Positions 31,943 through 39,182 of a DNA stretch of 48,372 nucleotides are shown here, piece after piece (position 1 is the stretch's first letter; every line of letters starts with the position of its first letter). The notes below the pieces were generated by a model. The model saw only the letters and a program-made list of their open reading frames with translations, did no database searches and had not been told where the DNA came from. This DNA comes from Kitasatospora sp. MAA19 (GTDB lineage Bacteria; Actinomycetota; Actinomycetes; Streptomycetales; Streptomycetaceae), in contig NZ_JARXYZ010000049.1 in assembly GCF_029894125.1 (NCBI RefSeq), positions 1-48,372 of the forward strand. The letters are read 5' to 3'. The position numbers and the translations under genes are program-made.

Positions 31943-32809
31943 TCAGGCGGTGGGGCGCAGCGAGGCCTTGAGGGCGTGCACTGCGCGGGAGCGGCGGCGC
32001 TGCCAGGCCCCGGGGGTGGTGCCGGCGAGGGCGGCGGCCTGGGCGTCCGAGACGGGTGAGTCCGAGTAGTGCCAGGCGATGGCCCGCCCGTCGGCCGGGG
32101 ACAGGACGCCGGACTCGACGGCGTCGACGAGGAGCTCCAGCAGTTCGAGGCGGCTGCGGTCCGTCTCTTCCTCGGTGTCGAGGCCCGCGGCGGTGGCCGC
32201 CGCGTGCACGGTCAGAGCGTGGGCGTGGTCGAACGGGCTGGGGCTGGCGTCGGATCGGGTCTCAACCGCGGCCACGTCGGCACCGAGCGGCTCGCGGTCG
32301 GCGCCGAACTCGCGGCACGCGCGGCTTAGCGCGTCTAGCACGAGGTTCGCGGCGGGCCGGCCGGGACGGGTGTGAATGCGGCCCGAGACCGTGGTCTCGT
32401 ACAGCGCGGCGACGACCACCTGGGCGACGTCCTCGAAGGAACGGCCGCCGAAGGGGCGCACCTGGCTCCGGGCCAGACGAACCGCCGCCGGCACCATCGT
32501 CTGCAGCACGATGCGTGCGGCGAGCCCCGCCAAACCACCAGCACCGCACGCGCGCCTCAGAAGAGCACGCAGTACCTCGTCGGACAGGCCGTCACCGAGC
32601 CCGTTCCGGCCAGGGCGGAGAGCGGCGAGCACCTGCTCGGGACCGAGATCCCAGGCCCAGGAACCGGCGGCCGCGGCGACGGCGGGCGCCAGGCGGTCGG
32701 CGGCCAGCCATCCGGTTACGGCGGCGCGCACGGACTCGTCCACGCACAGCAGCGCCCAGTCGGCGTCCAGGCGTCCGAAGATCCCGGGGGAAAACGAGGG
32801 GGTGGTCAC
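31943..32809 (-). CDS. sigma-factor-like regulator heading the T4SS operon
   Basis: The GTG start has AGGAGG at 5 bases, the strongest ribosome-binding site here. The 288-aa protein has a middle part like sigma-70 region 2 (SFEDVAQVVVAALYETTVSG, then RPAANLVLDALSRACREF) and a C-terminal HTH like region 4 (ELLVDAVESGVLSPADGRAI ... VSDAQAAALAGTTPGAW, then RRRSRAVHALKASL). The regions are degenerate, so it may be a divergent sigma factor or sigma-derived regulator. It is the first gene of the leftward T4SS operon and abuts the GCTTGCCC repeat array, so autoregulation is plausible. Confidence 0.65.
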   Translation of the reverse strand: MTTPSFSPGIFGRLDADWALLCVDESVRAAVTGWLAADRLAPAVAAAAGSWAWDLGPEQVLAALRPGRNGLGDGLSDEVLRALLRRACGAGGLAGLAARIVLQTMVPAAVRLARSQVRPFGGRSFEDVAQVVVAALYETTVSGRIHTRPGRPAANLVLDALSRACREFGADREPLGADVAAVETRSDASPSPFDHAHALTVHAAATAAGLDTEEETDRSRLELLELLVDAVESGVLSPADGRAIAWHYSDSPVSDAQAAALAGTTPGAWQRRRSRAVHALKASLRPTA

Positions 32810-32853
32810 GGCACCCTCCTTTCGGATCGATGCCGTGAACTCTCCTCACACCC

Positions 32854-33016
32854 GCTTGCCCGACGGCTTGCCCGATCCACGAAAAGCGCAGGCCACAGGC
32901 TTGCCCATCGAATCGGGCAACCGGGCAAGCCCCGACGTACACCGGGCAAGCCCGGCTTGCCCGGAACCTGGAGACCGCATCCGCGGCGTGCACAGAGCCC
33001 GAACACGGGCTTGCCC
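32854..33016. repeat. array of seven exact GCTTGCCC sites (T4SS operator/promoter region)
   Basis: GCTTGCCC occurs at 32854-32861, 32866-32873, 32899-32906, 32955-32962 and 33009-33016. Its complement GGGCAAGC occurs at 32923-32930 and 32944-32951. A partial copy (GGGCAA) lies at 32915-32920. Copies at 32944 and 32955 form the palindrome CGGGCAAGCCCGGCTTGCCC. Such clustering by chance in 163 bp is very unlikely. The array starts 45 bp upstream of the sigma-like gene, so it probably binds a regulator of conjugation. Confidence 0.8.
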
Positions 33017-33070
33017 GGTGAGGACGATGATGGGCTTCAAGGCAGGTGGGGCATCGAGGTCGGAGCCACC

Positions 33071-33625
33071 GTGTCTACGCGAGATCCGAGGGACCAGCGC
33101 CGCCCGCGACCTGCCGAGCCGAGCCGCGCGGCGGCCGAGTGGATCGGTGTCGGCGTCGACGCCAGCACGGTGAAGCGGTGGCGGCGGCACACCTTGTCGG
33201 CGACGGGTGAAACAGAATTCAGCCGCCGCCGACAGCCGACACACCTCGCCGTGAAGGGCGCGGGCCACGTGCGAGGACGAGCGGGGCGGCAAGGCACAGT
33301 CGTGCCCGAGCGCGCCGACGTCGGATCCGGTCCAGGTGCTTCGACCGAAACACCTGGACCGGGGTCCGCACAGCATGTCCGCTCGTGCTCGGCGATCCCG
33401 GTAGGCGTGCCAGCCAGGCAGCCAGCCCAGCGGCGCCGACACCTCGGCCGCCTCGCCCGGGTTGCTTCGGCAGGGTGCTGGACCGTTGTCTGGTCAGTGG
33501 GACGGGAAGTTGCACCGGGAGTTGCGCCGAGCGTCGCAGCCGAGTTCCATGGCGAAAGGCGTCTCTGCAGGTCAGGCCCGGCGGGCAAGCGGACCCGGCC
33601 CACCGACACCTCTTCCTCGCGATAG
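33071..33625 (+). CDS. doubtful ORF with HTH-like start
   Basis: GTG 33071 has GGAG at 6 bases. The first about 45 codons look coding (SRAAAEWIGVGVDASTVKRW, then RRHTL, an HTH-like segment) with G/C third bases. Afterwards codon use decays and the sequence becomes Arg/Cys-rich and low in protein character. It may be a degenerate HTH regulator reading away from the repeat array. I would not trust the 3' half. The region 33626-33745 holds nothing recognisable. Confidence 0.3.
   Translation: MSTRDPRDQRRPRPAEPSRAAAEWIGVGVDASTVKRWRRHTLSATGETEFSRRRQPTHLAVKGAGHVRGRAGRQGTVVPERADVGSGPGASTETPGPGSAQHVRSCSAIPVGVPARQPAQRRRHLGRLARVASAGCWTVVWSVGREVAPGVAPSVAAEFHGERRLCRSGPAGKRTRPTDTSSSR
33327..33362. repeat. 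perfect 12-bp inverted repeat, 12-bp spacer
   Basis: CCGGTCCAGGTG at 33327-33338 is perfectly complementary to CACCTGGACCGG at 33351-33362. The spacing (24 bp centre to centre) is about two DNA turns, so both halves face the same side of the helix, which fits a dimeric binding site. A hairpin is also possible. Confidence 0.6.
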
Positions 33626-33745
33626 CCGAGGAAGAGCCCAACCTGAAACGGGACGGCTGCGTCGACGTCCGCGGCTGCCCGGCCCGCCCTCCGCCCGCCT
33701 GTGCACCCGCGTGGTGTCTGCGGTCAAGTTCGGACAGTCGGTCGG

Positions 33746-34000
33746 TTACCGGCCGGGTGCAGCGTCCTCGATGGCGGCGAGCAGGCGGGCATGGACAGCG
33801 CCGGCGGCTTCGCGGGTGGCCGGGTCTGGGTCCTCCAGCTGCGGGGCGATCAGCTCGGCGGCCGCCGCGAGGACCGGTACCGGGATGGTGGCCTCGCGCA
33901 GGTGGAGGAGCTGGGCGGCGGCCCGCTCGCTGGGGGTGGTGGCCCGGGACTGCGGGATCAGGGAGGTGAGGCCGCGGGGGAGGGGCTGATTGCTGGTCAC
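33746..34000 (-). CDS. hypothetical protein, 84 aa
   Basis: GTG 34000 (VTSNQPLPRGLTSLIPQSRA) follows AGGA at short spacing. The product is soluble and helical (SERAAAQLLHLREATIPVPV, LEDPDPATREAAGAVHARLL). There is no known motif. It is the last gene of a three-gene leftward unit, 34 bp after its neighbour. Confidence 0.55.
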   Translation of the reverse strand: MTSNQPLPRGLTSLIPQSRATTPSERAAAQLLHLREATIPVPVLAAAAELIAPQLEDPDPATREAAGAVHARLLAAIEDAAPGR

Positions 34001-34034
34001 CTGTCCTATTCTTCCGTGCCCCGGGTGTCGGTGA

Positions 34035-34520
34035 TCACCATGGTCGGTTGCCGGGTTCCCCGTCCGGCAGGTGGCCGTGGTGGTGGCGGGCGACGGCCTC
34101 GAGCAGCGCGGCGCGCGCTCGGCGCCAGCGGACGTCCTCGATGCGGCCGGCGTCGGCGGCCAGCTCGGGCAGCGGCCGGTCCTGGGCGGCCGCGGTGAGG
34201 TCGGCGCCCAGGGCACTGATCGCTTGCTGCCAGTCGGCGAGCTCCAGCAGCAGGCCGCGCACCAGCCGGTCGACGGCGGCCGCCGGGTCGGTGCCGAACG
34301 CCCGGGCCTCTGCTGCGGCCTCGGCGAGGACGTCCTCGTCCAGGTCCTCGAACGCCTCCCGCCACGGCTCCGCCCGCTGCTCGAAGCGCTCCAGGACGGC
34401 TTGCAGCTCGGCCTCGACGGCGGCCGGCGACCACGGCGGCGAGGTGCGCGGCGGGCGGATGGTGGCGGACAGCATTCGTCCGGCACCGGGGGCGAGCCCG
34501 CGCCGGGCTGTTCTGCTCAT
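34035..34520 (-). CDS. hypothetical protein, 161 aa
   Basis: ATG 34520 lies in the stop of the upstream gene (ATGA). The N-terminus is basic (MSRTARRGLAPGAGRMLSAT). The rest is acidic and all-helical (AVEAELQAVLERFEQRAEPW, REAFEDLDEDVLAEAAAEAR), ending HHHGHLPDGEPGNRPW with a His cluster. No membrane segment or family was recognised. Confidence 0.6.
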   Translation of the reverse strand: MSRTARRGLAPGAGRMLSATIRPPRTSPPWSPAAVEAELQAVLERFEQRAEPWREAFEDLDEDVLAEAAAEARAFGTDPAAAVDRLVRGLLLELADWQQAISALGADLTAAAQDRPLPELAADAGRIEDVRWRRARAALLEAVARHHHGHLPDGEPGNRPW

Positions 34521-35020
34521 CCGGCCGGCGCCTCGGCGGCGGCCCGGCCAGCCGCGGTGGCGGCGTCCAGCTCGGCGGCGAGCACCTCGAGCTCGCGCGC
34601 CAGGTCGCCGAGCACGCACGACGGCATGGCGGCGGCGATCGCGCAGACGGCGATCAGCGGCATCCGCTCGCCGGCGTGGAGCTCGGGCAGCGTGCCGGTG
34701 GTGTGCGAGGCACCGAGCACCACGTCCGCCGCCAGCGTGTAGCGCAGCTCCTCGGTCAGCAGACCGTCGCTGCCCGGGATGATCTCGCGACTGCTCGCCT
34801 GGGCGATCGCCTCGGCCACCCGCTCCAGCAGCCGGCCGTGGTCCTCCTCGCCCTGGTGGCCGGCCAGCTCGCGCACCCACGCGGCCGCCGCCTCCCCCGC
34901 GCCGGCCGCCAGGTGCAGCGCCGCCAGCTCGGCCGCGCGCTGCACCTGGTCCTTGGGGGCCTTGGCCTCGTCGAGGGCCGGGGTGTGGAGCGGCAGCGGG
35001 GCGGTCGGCAAGGTCGTCAT
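34517..35020 (-). CDS. hypothetical protein, 167 aa
   Basis: ATG 35020 has no clear ribosome-binding site and may be translated from a leaderless or near-leaderless message. The product is Ala-rich and helical (RAAELAALHLAAGAGEAAAA, EDHGRLLERVAEAIAQASSR). Part of it (LRYTLAADVVLGASHTTGTL) could be a small enzyme-like core, but no family is recognised. It starts the leftward unit opposite the 35362 gene, across a repeat-rich control region. Confidence 0.6.
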   Translation of the reverse strand: MTTLPTAPLPLHTPALDEAKAPKDQVQRAAELAALHLAAGAGEAAAAWVRELAGHQGEEDHGRLLERVAEAIAQASSREIIPGSDGLLTEELRYTLAADVVLGASHTTGTLPELHAGERMPLIAVCAIAAAMPSCVLGDLARELEVLAAELDAATAAGRAAAEAPAG

Positions 35021-35091
35021 ACCGGGTGCAACCGCGAGCGGGACCGGACAGTCACGGGTGCAGCAAGGACGACCTTGCTACATCGGACGCT

Positions 35092-35137
35092 GCTGCACCT
35101 GGTGCAGCAAGGCGACCCTTGCTGCACCAGGTGCAGC
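35092..35137. promoter_or_regulatory. two 17-bp palindromes GCTGCACCnGGTGCAGC
   Basis: GCTGCACC-T-GGTGCAGC (35092-35108) and GCTGCACC-A-GGTGCAGC (35121-35137) are 29 bp apart centre to centre. The stretch between them also forms its own hairpin: GGTGCAGCAAGG (35101-35112) with CCTTGCTGCACC (35117-35128). The folds are mutually exclusive. A further half-site GGTGCAGC lies at 35057-35064. They sit in the divergent region before both flanking units. Confidence 0.7.
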
Positions 35138-35148
35138 GCTGCGCAGCG

Positions 35149-35233
35149 GGGACAACCTGCGCGTGCGCAGCGCGCTGGGCGGGACAACATGCGGGACAAC
35201 ACGGCTGGCGGGCGCATGCGGGGGCGGGACAAC
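35149..35233. repeat. four GGGACAAC repeats
   Basis: GGGACAAC is found at 35149-35156, 35181-35188, 35193-35200 and 35226-35233. Three are followed by a TGC-containing segment. The copies are spaced 32, 12 and 33 bp, close to whole helical turns, as in multi-site binding by one protein. Confidence 0.65.
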
Positions 35234-35315
35234 CTGCACGCGGGCGGCCCGGTACGGAATCCGGAGCGGTGCGAAATTCCCGGCAGCGACCGGCATCGGA
35301 CGCCGGGAGGCAAAG

Positions 35316-35962
35316 CGCCCCGGGGCGAAATTCGGTTGCCGCGCCTGGTTACGATCACACCATGGAAAGCGAACCGGTTCGAAATAACGGCGGTGAGGTG
35401 GCGCTGTTCGAGCTGGACGGAGACCAGGTCGAGGGCGCGCGCTGTGAGGGGCCGGATTGCGAGGAGCCGCTGCCGCCGCGCGAAGGCCGGGGCCGCCGCT
35501 TGAGGTACCACTCGCAGGCCTGCAAGAGCCGCGCCGACCGGGCCCGTGCCAAGGCCCGGACCACTGGTGTGCCCGCCCCGGCTGCCGGCGCCCCGGGCGG
35601 CGAGCAGGCCGCCGAGCCGCAGCCGGACCAGCCGCTTCCCGGGCAGCGGCAGCAGCTGCTCGACGTCGCCGACGCGGTCCGCCTGCGCACCGACGCCTTC
35701 CTGGCCGCTGTGGACGACGACCCGCAGACTGCCTACGCCGAGCTGGCCCGCGTGATCCCCGCGCTGTCCTCGCTGCTGCTTGCCCGGGCGCAGGAAGTCT
35801 GGGACGCGGCCCACCCGGGGGCGGCCAGGACGGACGGAAATACGAACCGGGGCGATTTCCCGGCACCATCCGGGGACGCGCCCGGCGCCGGTGAAACGCC
35901 CCGGGGCGAAACTCCGGCAGAGCCGAGCCCCCACCCGGGCGCTGGTAATACGCCCCGGGGCG
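35316..35962. repeat. dispersed 12-bp palindromes CGCCCCGGGGCG
   Basis: Exact copies lie at 35316-35327 (upstream of the gene), 35897-35908 and 35951-35962 (inside it), each followed by AAA. A degenerate copy starts near 35843. In the protein they give repeats like TPRGE. Placement in and before the same gene suggests binding sites, not only codon bias. Confidence 0.6.
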
Positions 35963-36747
35963 AAAACACCACCGACACCACCGGCGGGACGGGGACGGCC
36001 GACACCCTCGCCGCCGCCGACGCGAACGCACCGCTGCGCACCGCGGTTGCCGACCCGTACGCCCGCTTCGGCCGGCCCGACCGGCTGGACGACCTGGCGG
36101 TGACGTTCGGCGCCGGCTGGGAGCTGGCGATCTGGAGCGCGCCCGGGGTTGAGCTGCTGCTGCACGACGGCACGCCGCAGGGCTGGACCTGCCGCCTGCC
36201 GGACGGGCCGTGGGGCGTGGGCGGCTGGATCGCCGTCCAGCACCTGGGCGACGGTCGGCCCGGTCGGTTCGTCGCCGACCACTTCGGCCGCCCCCAGACG
36301 TACGACAGCGCCGACCTCGCCCTGGACGTCTTCCACCGCGCCGCCGCCCCGGCCGCCCCGCCGACCCCGGCCGAGCCCGACGGGATGCCCGTGCCGGACC
36401 TGGCGCTCGGAGCAGCCACCGGCTGGACGCCGCCCACCCTGCGCGGCCTGGGCGACCCGCGCCGCGACTACGCCCTCGGCGGCGGCCTGGTCCACCTCAC
36501 CTGGCCCGGCCGCTCCGACGTCCAGGCCCTCGAACAGCGCGGCCGCCTGGCCGGCTGGACCGAGGTCTACGACAACGACGGCTCCTGGATCGCCCTCATC
36601 AACGGCCACCCCGTCGCCGACGCCGCCGACAACCTCCCCCTGCTCTCCACCAACCCCAACGACGCCCTCACCCTGCTGCGCCTGGCACTGGAACGGGACC
36701 TCGGCAGCATCCCGCCCGGCTGGGTGCTTCCCCGCCCCGTGGGGTGA
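35362..36747 (+). CDS. Cys-motif DNA-associated protein, 461 aa, with internal palindromes
   Basis: ATG 35362 begins MESEPVRNNGGEVALFELDG. Residues about 28-62 (CEGPDCEEPLPP ... RYHSQACKSRADRARAKAR) resemble the zinc-ribbon/basic motif seen at the N-terminus of many actinobacterial plasmid proteins. A helical part (LLDVADAVRLRTDAFLAAVD) and a linker follow. The C-terminal half has two similar domains of about 100 aa (LAVTFGAGWELAIWSAPGVE and ... YALGGGLVHLTWPGRSDV), beta-rich with WT/DDG motifs. Palindromes CGCCCCGGGGCG sit in the upstream region (35316-35327) and in the linker (35897-35908, 35951-35962). No family was assigned; a DNA-binding role is inferred. Confidence 0.7.
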   Translation: MESEPVRNNGGEVALFELDGDQVEGARCEGPDCEEPLPPREGRGRRLRYHSQACKSRADRARAKARTTGVPAPAAGAPGGEQAAEPQPDQPLPGQRQQLLDVADAVRLRTDAFLAAVDDDPQTAYAELARVIPALSSLLLARAQEVWDAAHPGAARTDGNTNRGDFPAPSGDAPGAGETPRGETPAEPSPHPGAGNTPRGENTTDTTGGTGTADTLAAADANAPLRTAVADPYARFGRPDRLDDLAVTFGAGWELAIWSAPGVELLLHDGTPQGWTCRLPDGPWGVGGWIAVQHLGDGRPGRFVADHFGRPQTYDSADLALDVFHRAAAPAAPPTPAEPDGMPVPDLALGAATGWTPPTLRGLGDPRRDYALGGGLVHLTWPGRSDVQALEQRGRLAGWTEVYDNDGSWIALINGHPVADAADNLPLLSTNPNDALTLLRLALERDLGSIPPGWVLPRPVG

Positions 36748-36770
36748 TCCCGGGCACGGACAAACCGGGA

Positions 36771-36835
36771 GGACAAGGCCCTTGACTGGGGCAAACCGGG
36801 CAGGACAAGGGGGGTGGTCAAGGGTCAGGACAAGG
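36771..36835. repeat. three GGACAAGG repeats after the 461-aa gene
   Basis: GGACAAGG occurs at 36771-36778, 36803-36810 and 36828-36835. A related GGACAAAC is at 36758-36765. They resemble the GGGACAAC set before the same gene and may bind the same factor. Confidence 0.5.
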
Positions 36836-36869
36836 GGCTGGGCAAGACGTTGGCCAAGGGGTCGTGTGG

Positions 36870-37380
36870 ATCGTCGAGTGCGCCCGGGTGCTCGCCCGGG
36901 TGCCGGGCCGGCCACCCGCCGCACGGTGGGCAGCGGAAGCCCGGCGAGCTGGCCGATGGTTTCGACGCCGTAGCGCACCAGGGCGCGTTCCAGCACCGGC
37001 CCGACGCCGGGCAGGGCCCGTACGGGCTGGGCGTGGAGGACGGCCAGGGCCTCGGCGGGGTCGTCGCCGATCCGGACGGCGCCGAGCTCGGTGGTGTCGG
37101 CCAGCAACTGGGCCAGCATGCGGGTGCGCGCTCCGCCGACCGCGGCGAGCAGGCCGAGGTGCGAGGCGAGCCGGGGCCGCACCAGGTCGGCGATCCCGGC
37201 CGGGCTGCGGCCGAAGTACTTCAGCGCGCCGATCACGTCGAGGACGGCAGCGCGGAAGGGCCTGCACGACGGGCGTGATCTGGGCGAGGACGTCGAACAG
37301 CTTGGTGTAGACCTCGAACGACGGGCTGGAGAGCCGCAGGTGGAGGCCCTTGTGCGGCGGGCGCTCCTGAATGGTGCGGG
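36870..37380 (-). pseudogene. Y-family DNA polymerase (DinB/ImuB-like) relic, frameshifted
   Basis: One minus frame encodes GLHLRLSSPSFEVYTKLFDV and AQITPVVQALP (about 37258-37352). The next part continues in another frame: VLDVIGALKYFGRSPAGIAD, LASHLGLLAAVGGARTRMLA, and PVRALPGVGPVLERALVRYG (an HhH-like motif). Together they match the central palm/finger and thumb regions of actinobacterial Y-family polymerases, with a one-base frame change near 37258-37262. The N-terminal catalytic start and the C-terminal little finger are missing. Actinobacterial elements often carry such genes; this copy looks inactive. Confidence 0.7.
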
Positions 37381-37644
37381 GGAAGGCCCGCGCGGGGCTC
37401 TGCCTGGGCCGGGGAGAGGAAGGCCGTGAAGGCCCGGCCGGCGAGGCACCGGTTGGTGAGGGCCGGCAGTGGGTCCGGCCGTGGGCGGGGCATGGGCTGT
37501 CGTCCCCTTTCCGGTTGGGGGATCGCGTGGGCGCGGTCGTGAGGCCGGGGCGACTTCTCACTCTTTCGGGTGTGGTTCGCCAAACCTCTTGAACTTTGCC
37601 TCACTGTGAGTCAAAGTCTGATGTGTCGTCAAGAGGAGGTCGAG

Positions 37645-38184
37645 ATGCCCACCGTCACCACCACCAGCGCCGCCATCCGAGCCGGGGTCACGGTGGCCAC
37701 CATCCGCACGTGGTGCCGCACCGGCGCCATCGCCGCCGTCAAGCAGGCCGGCAAGTGGGCCATCGACGCCGCCTCCCTCACCTACCGCATCAAGCTCCCC
37801 TCCCTGCTGCGCAAGACCCCCTCGCCCATCGTCCTCACCGCCGACATGGTCGTCGCCCTCGGCGGCCGCCGCTGGCAGAAGAACGGCATGGACCGCGTCT
37901 ACATCAGCGACTGGGCCGAGTTCGCCGGACTGGACGTCTCCTACTACGGCTCCGGCAACGTCAGCGGCGCCACCCTCCGGGGACGCGCCATCGCCAACAG
38001 CCGCGCGGGACGCCTCCTCGGCGCCATCGACAGGCTGTGGTTCGACGCCGCTGACGGCAGGCTCCACGCCCGCCACTACGACGCCGACGCCGTCGACATC
38101 CGCTACCTCGACGGCGCCCGCGACACCGTCAACCTCCTGGCCCGCACCTTCGCCGGCATCAAGACCGCCGCCGCGGCCCTGTGA
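37645..38184 (+). CDS. HTH protein, 179 aa
   Basis: The ATG at 37645 has a perfect AGAGGAGG ribosome-binding site; a longer frame upstream is rejected on that basis. The N-terminus reads TSAAIRAGVTVATIRTWCRT and GAIAAVKQAGKWAIDAASL, a MerR/excisionase-like HTH with wing. The remainder (ADMVVALGGRRWQKNGMDRV, FAGLDVSYYGSGNVSGATLR) is mixed alpha/beta without a known motif. It begins a rightward cluster of four genes reaching the helicase. It may regulate that cluster. Confidence 0.7.
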   Translation: MPTVTTTSAAIRAGVTVATIRTWCRTGAIAAVKQAGKWAIDAASLTYRIKLPSLLRKTPSPIVLTADMVVALGGRRWQKNGMDRVYISDWAEFAGLDVSYYGSGNVSGATLRGRAIANSRAGRLLGAIDRLWFDAADGRLHARHYDADAVDIRYLDGARDTVNLLARTFAGIKTAAAAL

Positions 38185-38200
38185 CCGAAAGGAACCCGCC

Positions 38201-38455
38201 ATGCCCACCGTCACCGCCGCCCTGCTCCGCCAGCTCCTCGACAGCTCCGCCGAGAACCCCGTCCTCTACGTCAGCGCCGACAGCGACACCCCCGAACTCG
38301 ACGTCTGGGCCGGGGCCCTCGTCGACAACGGCACGGTCGTCATCACCCGCACCGAACTGACCGACTGGCTCGGCGACGACTGGACCGACGCCGACCTGCG
38401 CGAGTACCTGCCCGCCCTGCAGGAGACCGCCGACAGCATCACCGGCGCCCACTGA
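38201..38455 (+). CDS. hypothetical protein, 84 aa, acidic
   Basis: ATG 38201 has GGAA upstream. The product (LLRQLLDSSAENPVLYVSAD ... TDADLREYLPALQETADSIT) is acidic and soluble. It is 16 bp after the HTH gene. Its acidic nature and size could suit a DNA-mimic or antitoxin-like partner, but that is speculative. No family was recognised. Confidence 0.6.
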   Translation: MPTVTAALLRQLLDSSAENPVLYVSADSDTPELDVWAGALVDNGTVVITRTELTDWLGDDWTDADLREYLPALQETADSITGAH

Positions 38456-38472
38456 CCACACCGGGAGAACCC

Positions 38473-39003
38473 GTGACCACGACCACCACGTACGGCAGCT
38501 GGCTCAACCACGCCAAGCACAGCCTCACCCCCGAGGCCGTCATCCTCGACTACATCAACGGCGGCGGCACCGAATGGTGTGGACGCGTCGCCGAGAGCGG
38601 CGCGTTCGACCTCATGGCCGGCGACTACCGCGACGCCGTGCAGAGCAGACTGCCGGACGGCGTCCAGCTGACCGGCGACGAGTTCATCGGCCCGGCAGAC
38701 GAGGCCGGCCGGAACCAAAACGACGACCTCGACATCGGCGGGATCATCGATGGCGTCGATGTCGGCCCGATCGTCGAGCGCTGGGATCCCGACGCCGAGT
38801 GGACGATAGAGGACGTCGCCGACCGCATCAACGCGGGCAGCACCGGCTCCGCCCGCAAAACCCTCTCCCGCTGGGGCGTCAAAGCCTCCGTTCGCCAGGC
38901 CGGCCGCGGCGGCCAGTCGGTCTACCGCGCCGAGCGCGTCCTCACCGCCATGAACCACCGCCCCGGACAGGGCGCCCGCACCGACCTCAGCAACTCCCAG
39001 TAG
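38473..39003 (+). CDS. second HTH protein, 176 aa
   Basis: GTG 38473 is preceded by GGGAGAA at suitable spacing. The N-terminal part is soluble and of unknown family (LTPEAVILDYINGGGTEWCG). The C-terminal part has an HTH-like region (WTIEDVADRINAGSTGSARK, TLSRWGVKASVRQAGRGGQS) echoing the start of the 179-aa gene (RTGAIAAVKQAGKW). It ends directly before a strong terminator. The two HTH proteins may act together. Confidence 0.65.
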   Translation: MTTTTTYGSWLNHAKHSLTPEAVILDYINGGGTEWCGRVAESGAFDLMAGDYRDAVQSRLPDGVQLTGDEFIGPADEAGRNQNDDLDIGGIIDGVDVGPIVERWDPDAEWTIEDVADRINAGSTGSARKTLSRWGVKASVRQAGRGGQSVYRAERVLTAMNHRPGQGARTDLSNSQ

Positions 39004-39013
39004 ACGGGTGCAG

Positions 39014-39063
39014 CCGGGGTGGGCGTGAAGCCCCGTCACCATCGGGCTTCACGCCCACCCCGG
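39014..39063. terminator. 20-bp stem transcription terminator
   Basis: Positions 39014-39033 are perfectly complementary to 39044-39063, with a 10-nt loop. Such a stem is a strong terminator or insulator even though no long T-run follows. It separates the small-gene operon from the helicase gene. Confidence 0.7.
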
Positions 39064-39182
39064 CCGAACCCCTGCCATGGTCATCCCGATGTGGGTCCCG
39101 CAGGGCGGCCGAAGCGCCGACCCGCCCGGTCGCCGGCCGCCAGCGCGATACCGGGCCCACCGTTAACCGGCATGGAGAACGA

